The position numbers and the translations under genes are program-made. The notes beneath the pieces are model-generated. The model did not search any database. It saw nothing but the letters and a program-made list of their open reading frames with translations, and was not told the origin of the DNA. From NCBI GenBank assembly GCA_947561395.2, contig OX387194.1:10216048-10280047 (forward strand): 64,000 nt of DNA, written 5' to 3'. Source of the DNA: Buxus sempervirens. Taxonomy: Eukaryota > Streptophyta > Magnoliopsida > Buxales > Buxaceae. Below are positions 23,640-35,900 of this stretch, in pieces (position 1 is the stretch's first letter; each line of letters begins with the position of its first letter).

Positions 23640-23840
23640 ACTAAAGACACGTGGGAGTTTTGTCCTTTTCTCGATTTCCGAGCTTTATTTGAAGTCTAAT
23701 ATATCTTTAAATGAGCGAATTAAGTATTTTATTCGCTGAAGCCACCTTGGTTGGCTATGGATGAGCATTATCTCTGTATTTCACTCTATCTTAAAGACCA
23801 GGCTATATCCTTCTGGACCAACCATGCCCCTGGGTGTGTC

Positions 23841-23848
23841 TATAAATA
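23841..23848 (+). promoter_or_regulatory. TATA box of solo LTR
   Basis: TATAAATA in the conserved context CCATGCCCCTGGGTGTGTC, 202 bp downstream of the palindrome array. Confidence 0.8.
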
Positions 23849-23945
23849 GAAGCTCTCTCCTCTAGCTAAGGGCCACGAAATTTTGAAGAATCAAAAGCTC
23901 CAAGAGAAGGAAAGGAATCCCTGCTGCTCTGCCTGCTCAATCCAG

Positions 23946-24016
23946 GTAAGTTCCCTATCCCTTTTTATTTTCTGTCTTCAATTCTAGATGTAATAGGATC
24001 ATCTCTATTGTTGTAG
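23946..24016 (+). other. Predicted LTR leader intron (71 nt)
   Basis: Donor ATCCAG|GTAAGTT and acceptor TTGTTGTAG|AATAAGGCC, in the same position as in the other LTRs. Confidence 0.6.
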
Positions 24017-24320
24017 AATAAGGCCATATCTGTTTTTGTCTTCCCAAACTTGTCTCTAAGTACCTCAAGAGTCTCTCTAGCCGTAAAACGTGAAGAGAGA
24101 ACTAGGGGAAAGGGGAACAGGTGAATCCCTAGAATAGAACCCCATATCTGTTTTTTTCTTTTTTCATAGAATAAGGCCTGTGATTGTGTTTGTGTAACCA
24201 AACCTATCTCTAAGTACCTCAAGAGTCTCTCTAGCCGTAAAACGTGAAGAGAGAACTAGGGGAAAGGGGAACAGGTGGATCCGTAGGGTAGACCCCCATG
24301 TGCTCTAATTTGTGAGATGT
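24017..24320 (+). repeat. Two tandem acceptor modules (153 bp)
   Basis: Copies start at 24017 and 24170, each after a pyrimidine tract and a TAG acceptor, and each contains CTCTCTAGCCGTAAAACG. Confidence 0.8.
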
Positions 24321-25242
24321 GGCTATTTTGAATATCCTGATCATGTTTTAATGCTTTTTATGATATATCTGAATGAATCACATGAATCTATGAGGTTTAT
24401 AGCATGAGATCCCCACTTTTTGATAAAATTTGGATTTTTGCCACTTTTGCACCTACAGCACTGTTTTCGTGATTTTTGTGATTTTAGGCTATGATCTTGG
24501 ATTTATCATGATCAATATGGTAGATCTAAATCCAGAAGCCTAAAAATAAATTCTAGGGTTTCATGATATGGTTTTTAAATCGTTTCTCCTTTTTGAGAGA
24601 AGACCCTACGGTCTAAATTCTCCCTTTTTTATATTTTTCATAAACGTGGGTATTTTTGGTTTTGATTTTCAGATTTAATGTGAAATTTGGGCTTTACCTA
24701 TGACCTGAACTATTCAAGTTCAATTTTGAAATATTTTATAAAAATCATATTTTTCCAGATTTCTAGAATTTTGATTTGAAACCAGATTTTTGGATTTTTC
24801 ACTTTAAATTGATTTTATTGGATTTTATCTCAATTGTATTTTGATCATGAAACCCTAGGAATGGTATGATCATATTTGAAAGTTCTGGATCAATCAGAAT
24901 ATTCATATGAAAAAACCATATACTTTTTGTCTTTTTTGTGATTTTTCCTGATTTTTATAGCAAGCTTTTTCCTTTATTTTAACATGAACAATACCTGGCA
25001 ACCACCTTGTGTGGATGAATAGGGGTGCCTAACACCTTCCCCTGTTCATAACTTAATCCCCTTACCCATCTCTGGTTGTTTTTTATTAGGAGGGATATTT
25101 TGCCCTAAAATTTGCCTTTTGTGCTTATTTAATATTTTGGTGTCCATTCACACCTAAATTGAATGGTGGCGACTCTTTGTTTTATTTAATCCCGTGTAAT
25201 GATTGAGGAAATCATTAAATTGATTTTTTCCCATGTCTCACA

Positions 25243-26890
25243 TTATCTAGACTTTCTATATGCCAACATATAAAAAGAAGAATTATATCTTTTCTTTGTT
25301 CAAAAGTAAATACTAGCTGTTAATGTCAGCCAATTTAATAAGATATTAACTTTATGAGAATATATTTCCATGCTGATTTATAGGAGATGGGTCATGGGTT
25401 TGTCTAATCATACTTTGGAAATGTGGCAGAAAGAAAATAGCAAACCCATAGCTGTAGCTCATCCATGTATTTATTTTAAGGAGCAGCAGCCAGCACACTA
25501 TCTCATGATTTCAAACCCTTTATACTTTTGTGATTTGGTGAAGGTTTGTGTCTCTCTCTTTCTATGCCCTTAGGACACGTTTAGATCATAAGAAATTAAT
25601 AAAGTTTCTGTCAGATTATGAGGTCATGTGTTGATTCCAAAGGCAAGTGTCTGGTTTTAATGGGAAGTCTTGTTAAGTATTATAAAGGTGCAGTGTACCA
25701 TCTTCTCTTTAGGTCACAAGACATCTGTTTGACTAGACATCACCATGTATGTCATATCTAATTTACTAGATGAAGTGGCAATTTATAGATTGGATTATTG
25801 ATTGATGCAATTGTCAAAGCAAAAAATGGTTCTAGCAGAGGATAGGTTCTGCTTGGCTTAGTTTGCACTTTGGAACCAGGTTTGACCTATATATATTTGG
25901 GATGCAATTCATTACAAGCAATTGAGTCTGGAAAGCCTGGTCTATGGGCAGCCTGCACCAACCTGAACATTCTGCTTACCTTCTTGTCATGTTATATGGC
26001 AATATTTTTCTCTCTTGAAACAGATGAGCAGTATTTAAGAACTCAGCTTGAGGAGTTGACTAGAACCAGTCAGCTTCTAATAGGCTGATTTTTTGTCATT
26101 ACTTCAAGTTGAAATAAAACAATCCTGGATTAAGCTCAGTTTCTGGGGTCTGACAACTTTTGATCATGATGATTTTGGTCCAGATTAAGAGCAAGCCATC
26201 TGGCTAAACATAGAGCTAGCATATTGTAAGCAGACCAACCAACAACACAAATCCACCATAATTTTGATGGGTTAGGTTGAGGTTTTAGAAACAGGTTGGT
26301 GATTGGCACATCATGTAAAACCTGTTAACAAAGGTTGGGCATTTTGACTCATTCTATTTGAGTCCTCATTCATCATGTATTTTGCAGGCAAAAGTATTCA
26401 TATCTGAGCTGTTGTCACATGAGCATGTTTGTCACAAAGGAGAATGAATTGGCTAATATTTGAGACCACCATCCATATCATAGAAGAGCTTTTAGATTAG
26501 CCATATAGACAGTATCTTAACCTATATATCTTATACTTTTGCCATTTGGGCATAAGTATTCTTATTTGGTTTTAGAACCTAGCATCTGACTTAGAATTGC
26601 TATAGAGAATCCAAATACATATTCAAGTTGAGTATAAAACTATTGATATCCCATTCTAACCGCCATTGCCAGCTATAACTGTGTATATTATTTAAACTTC
26701 AAAGACCTGTGACACAAAATATACTTTGCAAAAAAAACATTAACAATCAAATAACCTCAATTCTAGCCACTTTTTGGGCAATTCACCATTAAAATAGGAA
26801 AATTTGAAGGGCTAGCTCCATTATGCCTTCTCCAAGAAGCAGAGAGAGAGATAGAAGGTTCATTACACTAGATTCAGACACCAAACAATA
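25243..26890. other. Intergenic DNA with possible gene debris
   Basis: Two plus-strand frames (25370-25573 and 25870-26088) have fairly protein-like composition and could be exon remnants. They match no family I recognise and have no consistent splice sites linking them. Confidence 0.35.
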
Positions 26891-28528
26891 TCAGTGAGAA
26901 TTGTTGACAAGTACAACTCGACCACAGCCATGAACAGAACAAAACAATTGAAGAGTCATCAACAAGAAGAACATAATAGCTGCTAGAAATGTAAGGAGCT
27001 GCCATGAACCAAACACATAAACATTCATGAGCTTTCCAACTCTAACCTTCCATCTGCCATGATAGTATTGGTTGACATCCTCAATCACCTTATCTAAAAA
27101 TGGTACCCTTGTCAATCTAACTGACTTGCTCATCCCATTCCACAGATCTGCCACCTCCCCATCACTCTTCAACCGGTTCAACACAACCCCTCTTTCTCTA
27201 AGCAGCTTTGCATCCTCTTCACTGTCTATAATCCCATTCATTAATTCGGTATATCGCGCTAAAACCAGCAGCCCTGATGCACTGGATGCTTCATATGCTA
27301 CCAAATTTCTTAAGAAAACCTCTGTGTTAACATCCAAACTGATGGTGGGAAGGTAAAAGGTAATCGTTTTCACATCGAACTTAATGCTAGCGATTCCCCC
27401 ATTTGTGGGTAAGAATCGAACACCAGACTTGTAGAGTTCGATCACAGAAGGGATCATGATCTCCTCCACCAATGGAGGTTTGTTCATGTTAGTTGAGCTT
27501 GACTCCAGGATTTCAGGTTTATTATCTTCTGTATTTTGAGAGAAGAAAAGATGGTCACTTGCTTGTTTTAATATTAAATAAGCTGGAAGTTGAGTGATTA
27601 TTGTCCATGGCAGTTTCAGCAATAGTCTAACAGGTCTTGATACTAGCACTCCCTTCAATTTGGATACAAACTTACAGATCTCATTGAACAGCTTCTTTCC
27701 ATGGCTTGAACTGATGGCTTCATTTCCATCATCAACTTCATTTGTTTCTGATAACTCTTCAGCTTTCGGCACTATCATGTGATACATGAAATCCAGCAAG
27801 TGTGCACTCTCTGTGACTTGAATTTCAGAGAACCCCTCCATCATCTTAAATGGTGAGAGATCTTTAAATAAACCCATCAACATAGACTGTAACACATCTT
27901 TTGCTAATTCTGAAGATGGGTATTGAAGTTCTAAGATCATCCTCAATAGAAATAATGGAATTTGGTTCTCAAGCATTACTATGTCTCTGAGAATCACATT
28001 ATGAGCCGATTTTCTTCCTAAGTAGTCAATCAAGTGTGAAATCTTCGACAAAATACGCGTTAGTACCTTACCTTCTTTAGTGGCATAGATTTGAAGGAAT
28101 TCAAGCAAGAAGGAAGCGTCAATGGCCATCATCCATACAAGTGTTTCGCTATTAAAATCAAGGTATTTGTGGTAGTATGCGCGGATTCTTGGCTCAAGCT
28201 TCATCAAATGATCAACGAGGTCATGGAATTTGTGGTTTTGAAGTTGTTTTTGAATTCTTTTGGCTGCATCAAGCTTGTACCTCTCCATTTCATGGAGCTC
28301 CGGCCGCCTGTAATGGTACGGGCCTAGCGCAACTTGTTGCGGTATGTATGAATCTGGATTGCTACACATGAGACTTTTCGGAACACTGAAAATGCAGACT
28401 GGTACTCCATTATCATCTTCAAGCTCTTCCTCGAGCATTTGACGGACATGAATTACCCAACGATGCTCATCAAACTTCGAATTCGAGTTCATGGTCATGG
28501 TGTGTGATGACATGCTAGCGTGTTCCAA
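26891..28528 (-). CDS. DUF247 (UPF0481) family protein, 545 aa
   Basis: A single uninterrupted frame, as is usual for this plant family. The N-terminus leads into the typical VCIFSVPKSL and PDSYIPQQVALGPYH motifs (about residues 43-74), followed by ERYKLDAAKR and the diagnostic ENQIPLFLL (about 190-198). A C-terminal hydrophobic segment (about 506-530) predicts a membrane anchor with a short tail. The length is normal. Function is unknown for most members; in grasses linked DUF247 genes act in self-incompatibility, which does not transfer automatically to this copy. The first ATG was chosen. ATGs at residues 6 and 11 are alternatives. Confidence 0.95.
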   Translation of the reverse strand: MEHASMSSHTMTMNSNSKFDEHRWVIHVRQMLEEELEDDNGVPVCIFSVPKSLMCSNPDSYIPQQVALGPYHYRRPELHEMERYKLDAAKRIQKQLQNHKFHDLVDHLMKLEPRIRAYYHKYLDFNSETLVWMMAIDASFLLEFLQIYATKEGKVLTRILSKISHLIDYLGRKSAHNVILRDIVMLENQIPLFLLRMILELQYPSSELAKDVLQSMLMGLFKDLSPFKMMEGFSEIQVTESAHLLDFMYHMIVPKAEELSETNEVDDGNEAISSSHGKKLFNEICKFVSKLKGVLVSRPVRLLLKLPWTIITQLPAYLILKQASDHLFFSQNTEDNKPEILESSSTNMNKPPLVEEIMIPSVIELYKSGVRFLPTNGGIASIKFDVKTITFYLPTISLDVNTEVFLRNLVAYEASSASGLLVLARYTELMNGIIDSEEDAKLLRERGVVLNRLKSDGEVADLWNGMSKSVRLTRVPFLDKVIEDVNQYYHGRWKVRVGKLMNVYVFGSWQLLTFLAAIMFFLLMTLQLFCSVHGCGRVVLVNNSH

Positions 28529-28876
28529 GACTGTCTTGGAGGGGTGATGGTTCCCTGTGCTGAACAGTTTTTAAGACAAAATAAATGAACTTTCTAACCG
28601 AATACTGCTATGTTCTTTTGCATTCATTGTGTTAATGGCCACCTCCCCTGAAAGAATAACCGTTATCTTTGTCTTTCTCCATTGGAGAGTTTCATGGAAG
28701 TATATTGGGCCTGGACCTGGATTGGACTTTAGAAGGCCTAAGTCCCATCCAAAACCCTGAATAGACTTAAAATGAGCATGGACCCAAGTTCTGGGCCAGG
28801 AGACGGGCCAGAAATATTAGAAAGGCCGATTGGCCCATGGGCTAGCCCCAATGTACATTTGAGGTCATGATTTTTA
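28529..28876. other. Upstream region of the DUF247 gene
   Basis: No other feature seen. It is rich in GGCC-containing words around 28710-28850. Confidence 0.4.
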
Positions 28877-29367
28877 GGGTTTTTTGCATCCATGTCCTTA
28901 CGATTTGCATCTATATCCTCTTGTTTTTTATATTTATATTTATACCCTTTGGTTTTTAATTATTGCAATCATACCTGTAACGTCAAATTTTGTAATTTAT
29001 TTTTGTTAAATGACTAAAATAACCTTCTATAAAATAAAACTATCTTGCATTCATCCTCCAATATTTTCATATAAACTCATTTACGTCTCTATATTATTAT
29101 ATTTATTTCATATATACTTTGTCATTGTCATTAATTTGCTCAATTAATAATTTTTCTTTGGAATTCCACCTAGACCCATACTCATTTGGTTGTTTACTAT
29201 TTTTTTTATCTTATAGAAGGTTAATTTAGTCATTTAATAAAAATAAATAGCAAAAAAGTTAGGGGTACAACTGTAACAGTTATGCTAAATTGGAGGATAT
29301 AAATACAAATATTAAAAACAAAAAGATATATATGCAAATATATCATAATGTAGGGGTATCAATGCAA
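28877..29367. mobile_element. Fold-back / MITE-like element (about 491 bp)
   Basis: Long imperfect inverted arms of about 160 bp. The left reads TTGCATCCATGTCC and GTTAAATGACTAAAATAACC, mirrored on the right by GGTTAATTTAGTCATTTAAT and GGGGTATCAATGCAA. GATTTTTA occurs on both sides (28869-28876 and 29368-29375) and may be an 8-bp target duplication. No coding capacity. Confidence 0.65.
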
Positions 29368-29375
29368 GATTTTTA

Positions 29376-29810
29376 AATAAGATAATCACTTTCGAATATT
29401 AAGAGCCAAAAGTATACGACAAACATTATTTTAGACGATAGCTGTCCTTTCTGTTTTTTGTTTATTGATGCTTCTATTATCAATAATGGCAAGCGTGACA
29501 GTGGTTTGACCGGTCAAAATTAGGTCTCTACCAGTGAAAAAAAAGTTGTCGGTTATGATCAAAGTCAGAGGAAGCCCCTTTTAATTAATCAAATTACATT
29601 TTAAATCTCCATCACGAGTAGGGTTACAAAGATTTCACGCTTCCATAACAAGTAACGTGCAAGGTCTAACTTCAAAGCTTGATTTCTATTGTAAAACAAG
29701 GAGTATATACAAGGGTACTACCCTCAATTACCTATTCTCTGAAAAACTCATTTTGCTCCCGCTTTCAAAACGTGAATTTATACTTTCGTTCAAAATTAAC
29801 GGATTACAAA
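29376..29810. other. Intergenic, nothing recognised
   Basis: AT-rich sequence without gene-like features. Its last five bases (ACAAA) are the TRIM target duplication. Confidence 0.45.
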
Positions 29811-30098
29811 TGTTAAGAAATATATTAAATATATAAAGTTCACTCCTACTATTAACTTGAGCTTTTAGTAGGAATGATATTCTATATGGTATCAGAGCCT
29901 TAGACAAACAAACCTCCACTCCCCCAGTTAAAAAGAAAAAAAAAATATTCCACTTGTATGGCCTTCCTAAAAATGGATCCCTTAAAAATAGGTTTTAGTT
30001 TGGACCACAAGTGAGGGGGAGTGTTAAAAAATATATTAAATATATAAATTTCACTCCTAACTATAAGCTTGATCTTTTAGTTGGAACAATGTTCTACA
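29811..30098 (+). mobile_element. TRIM (miniature LTR retrotransposon), complete, 288 bp
   Basis: 5' LTR 29811-29886 and 3' LTR 30022-30098 both start TGTTAA(G/A)AAATATATTAA. The primer-binding site TGGTATCAGAGC (29887-29898) matches the 3' end of initiator methionine tRNA. The polypurine tract GTGAGGGGGAG abuts the 3' LTR. A perfect ACAAA duplication lies on both sides (29806-29810, 30099-30103). The interior of about 135 bp has no coding capacity, so movement depends on another element's enzymes. Confidence 0.93.
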
Positions 30099-30103
30099 AC
30101 AAA

Positions 30104-30450
30104 CTATAAGAATGATAAATAAATAAAAAAGAAACAAGGATTTGCGCTCTTAAATCATAACACTTCATACCATTAATATTTATAACACAATTTTAAAACT
30201 GATAACTTATTAACCTTTTAGAATTAAAATCATTAATTAGTTGAATTTAATCACGATTTGACTTGTCTAGATCGTGATTTGACGTCATTATCCATATTTT
30301 AATTTCTAAAATAAGGGAGATTATAGGTTTGATAATTTAATATCAATTATTTATATATTAAAATTTAACTAAAATGAAATTATAGGATAATCTATGGAAG
30401 AGTTTTTAGTTTAATGTATATATTATAATTATATGTGTGTGTGTGTGTGT
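30104..30450. other. Intergenic AT-rich DNA ending in (GT)n
   Basis: Nothing recognised apart from a short GT repeat at about 30434-30450. Confidence 0.45.
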
Positions 30451-30874
30451 TGTTAGAAATCGAACAGCAATAAAAATGAAACAGAAAACAGAGTAAACAA
30501 GAGACACGATTTACGTGGTTCAGCAAGAATGCTTACGTCTACGAATGATGGAGTTCCTTTCCTTGATCTGTAAAAAATAGGATTACAAAACACACAACCT
30601 TATCCTGGTCGAAAACAATACAGTTTCTCAACATGACGACCAAAAACCAACCAGCGAGCTCACCGCAAAGCTCGACCCGCAAAAGCTAGGGCTGAGTGTA
30701 CAGTATGGCTCATATCTAAACATTGACTTAATTCAAATCACATACACAATAAATATATCTATGTATGTATATATGTGTATGTCCGTGCATGAGTAAGTTT
30801 ATTCAAAATTGGCACTCTCGCTCAAGCTTTCACTCTGTGCTCTGATAACTAAGATGCCAACTCAGCTTCCAACA
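30451..30874 (+). mobile_element. Possible small solo LTR (424 bp)
   Basis: It begins TGTTAGAAATCG and ends CTTCCAACA, i.e. TG..CA, and contains ATTTACGTGGTTCAGC, a motif I associate with dispersed plant repeats. No matching target duplication was found; the left side abuts a GT microsatellite. Confidence 0.35.
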
Positions 30875-31571
30875 ATTCTCTTATGTTTAGTTTAGGAGGC
30901 ATTTTAGTGTGTTTGATTGATACAAAGCTAAAAGAAGTGCTATACCAAAAGACCAAAATGCAAGGGATTGAAATAAAATTTAATGCACTTACATGGCTGT
31001 CAATATAAGAACAAGATTCATGAAATCACAAGTTTAATATCTCAAAAAAATAAAAGATATATAGCCTTATATATGAGTTTAACACCACAAAAAATCAAAA
31101 CTCTTGCTTAAACTCAAAAATAATTTTTTCTTTTTTTGTTTTCGTGGAAAGCATAAACTTGATGAATCAACAAACAGAGTTATACAAAACGAAAATGCGT
31201 TCTACTTAGAATATCCTCCTGAATTTAAAAAAAAAAAATTGGGCTGAAAATTAAAAAAAAAAACAAGATAGAGAGGGTGATTCCATAAAAATGGGTTCTC
31301 TCTCATGATTCTCATTTGGGAAAACTCATTTTCCCGAATTAAACCAAATACCCATCTATCAACCAAAACTCATTCTAAGCCATGGGATCAGTTTCTACAA
31401 GGAGTTTTATGTATTAAAGTTTTAACAATTTTCATTAAATAGAACTTAAAATAATTAAAAATTACTTTCAGAAATCAATGAGAAAAAGGTAATAAAGAGA
31501 AGTACTTTCGGTAGTCGGTCCAACGAGACGATCCTTCAATTTAATTCAATTAATTCGGTTCATAGATTGAA
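30875..31571. other. Intergenic DNA
   Basis: A-rich; nothing recognised. Confidence 0.4.
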
Positions 31572-31793
31572 TTGGGGAAACGTAAACAACGAGTGACAGC
31601 GCCTTCCAAAGTTGTACAAAATATTAACTTCGGAATTGAGAATCACGTGATGCCATTGAAACAAAACTCCCCGACCAACTCAGTAATTAAATTCAAAACC
31701 CACAGACCTGCCATTGCTAACACTAAAGAGCTTGATGAGGAATTTTCTTCTGCTTTGGCTTCCCTTCGGGTAGAAAAAACAAAAAAGGTTTAA
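31572..31793 (+). CDS. Unassigned short open frame, 73 aa
   Basis: Encodes a basic peptide ending in ELDEEFSSALASLRVEKTKKV. No family recognised. It lies tail-to-tail with the PLATZ gene. It may be chance or an exon remnant. Confidence 0.15.
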   Translation: MGKRKQRVTAPSKVVQNINFGIENHVMPLKQNSPTNSVIKFKTHRPAIANTKELDEEFSSALASLRVEKTKKV

Positions 31794-31878
31794 ACTTTGA
31801 AATCATCATCAGTTCATATTTCATAACAAGCTCAAAGATTCTAGCTAGTAGTATAGTACTGATATATTCTTTAATTTG

Positions 31879-32949
31879 TTAACACATAGGAGATCTATGT
31901 GGGATGCCTTTCCTTCTACTCATGCTTGCAGCCATGTCCTCATCTGGAACCCTACTAGCTAACCTTGCACACACATACAATCCATTACTCCTCTTCTTTC
32001 GGACGAACTCGGTGCACGGCATGCTCATGTTCTCGGATCCAGACGATCCCGACGAACTCATAGGCTCGTCGCAGTCCACAATTGTCGAATGGGGTGTCTC
32101 GTACGTCATCTCGTCGTCGCCTGCGTCTTGAGGCACTAGAAAGTCTGAGCCAAGTGTTAAGGAATTACATCTCCTTAAGTATGGAGACAAGTCCTTGTTA
32201 TGCTTCAGTATGAAGTCCACCTGATATGTAATATATAGCAGAATTGCACCAACCAGATGCATTGAAATTAGAATTTTGTGTAGTTATAGCCATTTATCAA
32301 CAACTTCTTATATATTCACATAATTGAGTACAAAATTTTAAAGAATAGTAATGGAGGTTAATTACCTTGCAGCCAAGAGAGCAATGAATATAGGGCTCTT
32401 GCAAGCTTCTGTCACAAGAAGTGCAGAAGTTACCAGAGCCTTTGAACTGCCTATTTTGGGGTCTCTTCTTTATGAACACCACTTTAGCACTATTAATGGT
32501 GTAAGCCTACATGAACAATTTCAGCTAAATCAGCAAAACATGACAGAAGGAAGAGCTGGAAGAAAAAGGGAGAGGAGAATTGATGACCTTTCTTACATTT
32601 ACCTGAACATTAGAACAGTCTATAAGTTTCTCAAGGTCTTCAAGCCGAACGACGTCGTGGTAAACATAACGGCGAATCTGAACAAGTCTATGGACGCGGT
32701 GCGACGGCAAGCAATGGGGGCAAATGCTGGTGCAACAATCCAAACAGAAAATATTTTTCTCATTCTTCTTGTAAGTTTCATGATATGAACACCCCACAAA
32801 GAACTTCTGTGTGTAGAGAGCTTCCAACCATGCTGGCTTTTGAATTCCCTGAATACCATGAAAGCCGAAAACCAATTATACTGATGCAGCAAAAGGAAAT
32901 CCCACAACATAAGGATTATGCTAAAACAGCATAAGAAAATACTCACCAT
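31879..32949 (-). CDS. PLATZ-family zinc-binding transcription factor, 243 aa
   Basis: Four exons: 32949-32947 (the start codon only), 32848-32603, 32506-32366, 32220-31879. All introns are GT-AG and all junctions phase 0. The protein begins MGIQKPAWLEALYTQKFFVG and shows the PLATZ pattern: FCLDCCTSICPHC, the conserved RRYVYHDVVRLEDLEKLI block, then a second cysteine cluster (FCTSCDRSL, HCSLGCK, about residues 104-129). The tail is serine-rich and acidic, then basic. PLATZ proteins are plant-specific nuclear factors that bind A/T-rich DNA, mostly as repressors, and affect growth, seed and dehydration traits. Length is normal. A TATA-like AAATATATA lies about 185 bp upstream, followed by a CT-rich 5' UTR. 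Confidence 0.92.
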
Positions 32950-35900
32950 GATCACATCAACAAAAAGAAAAGACGGCGAAGATGACGATGGCAATGGAGA
33001 AGAGAATAAGAGCTTCCCTGAGTTGTTCAATGAGAACAGTACTTAAAAGAGTTACAGAAGATAGAGAGAGAGAGAGATTAGGGTATGGAGATAAGAGACT
33101 ATTTATGGAGTCACAAGAGAAGAAAGGGTATATATTTATTCCTTGGTTGGATACACAACATTTTGTCAAGAAGGGCTTGTTGTAAGGAAAGAGCATTAAA
33201 GAAAAGGAGTCGGATATGAAGAGAACGTGGGGACACTGTTTCCATGTCTCCCATTCTCTAGCCCCTTTAAAGTATTCCGCTCATCTCCTTGGCTCAAGAG
33301 CTCTAACCCTAAATTAATCCCTACTTGCAGGAGCCTCCCGAGAAAAACTTGTTGCTTCTCCTCTCTTACTACTCACTTGGGGTGATAATGTATTGGAACC
33401 AATTAACCTTCTTTGATTGGACTAACACATTATAAACACACATAAAGGCAATCGCTTCTCATACAAACAAAAGTCTTGTATAAGCTTAATCATGCTAAGA
33501 GCCTAAGAGGATGCTGATCACAACCATAAAAGAGGCTATTAAGGACCCCATTATAATCTACGAAGTTTTGAATCTTGTGTCTGACTAAGTAACTTGAGCA
33601 TCATGGGGCAGATAACATCATCAGATTGCATCTATGTAGCTTCTATGCAAGCCATTCGATGGATGACACTTGTCCTATTAATGGCTTGTAGGCATATTTA
33701 GTTTGATCTTTATCATTGATAATGATTAATGGCTGATCTGATGATAAAAGCAGACCAAAACAATAACCCGGTTTTGGGGCATGAACCATAGGTTTTTATT
33801 TTTTTTATATTTTTGGTAGAAGGCATGAACCATAGGTGACAGCATTCAACCACTCCACTATGAATAAATGTGTTCAATTAAGAGCAGTGCAGCTGGCTCA
33901 CATTTTAACCGGCTTAATATTAAGTAACCGGTACATATGTGGGGTCCGCTACCAATTTATAGAAATGGGATTCGGATTGGCGACCTACAATTATCGGTCA
34001 CTGGCTGAATCTACGTGGCATTTAATGTGAGAAGACAAACACTAGCTACCACTAATTGAGTACTTAATTACAAACAAGTCCCTTTGTTAATTAAGCTCGT
34101 AATGCAATGTTTTGTGGAGAATGGAGAGCTTAAGGGGTCTCTCTCTCCTCGTACTGTGAACTATGATTAAAGATTGTTGACATATCTACTGTAGCCCTTT
34201 AGTCCCCCAATAGAAAATTGGGGCAAAATCTTGGGTTTGGGGCTTAATAAACTCCCTTCAAATTTAGATTAAAAAAAAAAAAGAATTTTCAAATGGAAAG
34301 TGAAGCAGGTAACAAGGCCACTTGCCTGTTAAGCCTAGAAATGATTTGCACCCAAAATGCTATACCACCGTTCATGCACCTACCATTGTGATTGGCCATT
34401 TAATTTATATGGAAAATCAATTTCTTCTCTTTTGAAATGATTTTTTGAATTGAATGCACCAATCATAACAGTGGTACATTTATTTATTTATTTTTATTTT
34501 TATTTTTATTATTTTGCAAAGATATGCGCTTGCCTATAAAATTATAGAAAGAAAATTCCTAAAAATTTTACTTAAAAATTGTCAATCCCAAAGATGTAAA
34601 CATTAAATTAAAAAGGTTTTTCAACTCTAATTAAATTTTTTTTAGGATATATATCCCCATGTTGCATGGTCTAATTTGACTTGATGGCCGTGGATACATA
34701 TTTTGATCCGTAGGGTTTTTAAGGAAACAAGTGCAATAGATGAGCAGATAATAGTTGTAGGGAAAGAAGAAGTTGAATTTTCTTGCTCCAAATTTTCTTT
34801 TGTTTTTAACACATTGTAGCTCTAAGAGCATGCATTTCAAAGTTCATAAATTATTTAGAGGCTATAAAATTTACTCACTTGTTCCATATGATCTTACTTC
34901 AAATGAAATTAGAAGATTTAAAACTTCTATACAGTTTCCATGCAATTATCTTACCTACTTTGAACAACACTATTTAGTAAATGCTTAACTGTCTATACTA
35001 TTATATAATGCCAACCCTATGTTTTTTGCTTGACATTTTATCCCCAAAATGCCCTCCAGTTTTTCTCAATTTACTCCTATACGAAGGTATGTTCTTACCT
35101 CGTCTATGGGTATCATAACCAATTTCTTTTTTTTCAAATTTTTTTGCAACATGCATAGCACGTGCATTCCCCTAATTACTATTAAAATAGAAGCCAAAAG
35201 ATTTTGGCTTGATATTTGGTACTATATAAAAAAGATTTAAAAGACTATTATATCTCCTAACTAATTACTAACAACTAATTAATCAAGCTAATAAGTAGTG
35301 TAACAACATAAGAACTCCAATCCCCCATGAAACCTCCCATAATCCAATGGTGAAGGGCCGAATCATTATAGTGTAGTAGGTATGTGATGATAACCCGAAT
35401 TTAACATCAGCCGACCCGTTTAGTGCACATGTGTAGGTATTAATAAAATCATATTAGTGGAAAGCATGACTATATCCACGTGACATTTGTTTCCTAAGGA
35501 GAGGGATTTGTACTAGTTTAAGATAAGACTCACGTGCAGAGGATCAGAGAAGGTTTCCACTGGCTCTTGGACTAATCAAATATTCCCTCCACAGCTTTCC
35601 TCATACCATTTTGTTTCATTTTACGGTCAAAGGTCAAACCTCCAGCATCACTTAAACTACTGTTACCTGCACGAGGGGGTGGTGGAGAGCAAACTCGAAG
35701 GATCAGCGTGCGGGACGCACGAATGAACGAACCCATCTCTCTCTCTCTCTTCTCTCTCTCCCCGGGGGCTAGTCTGAACCTGAAAGCATAGAACCACTTT
35801 CTTTGTCAAAAGTTTTGGCTGAAGAGCTTTCTCCACTCCATGTGATTGATACTTTCTGGGCCTCTTCTTAATCTCTTTCCTTTTTTTTTTGGTAATGCTC

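Larger units (their letters stand above)
23433..25242 (+). mobile_element. Solo LTR (1810 bp), short relative of the Tat-like LTRs
   Basis: It starts TGTAGACACCCC and ends TGTCTCACA, with perfect TSD TTATC (23428-23432 and 25243-25247). It lacks the first 400 bp and the hairpin of the long LTRs, but keeps the palindrome array (23521-23639), TATAAATA (23841-23848), leader intron (23946-24016), two acceptor modules (24017 and 24170) and the conserved end with AACACCTTCCCC and GGTGGCGACTC. The truncated LTR at 43217 is its closest relative here. Confidence 0.92.

Noticed and set aside
26072..26600. Possible coding continuation of the frames at 25370-26088
   Set aside because: No matching splice sites, no family resemblance, and stops in all frames beyond 26088.
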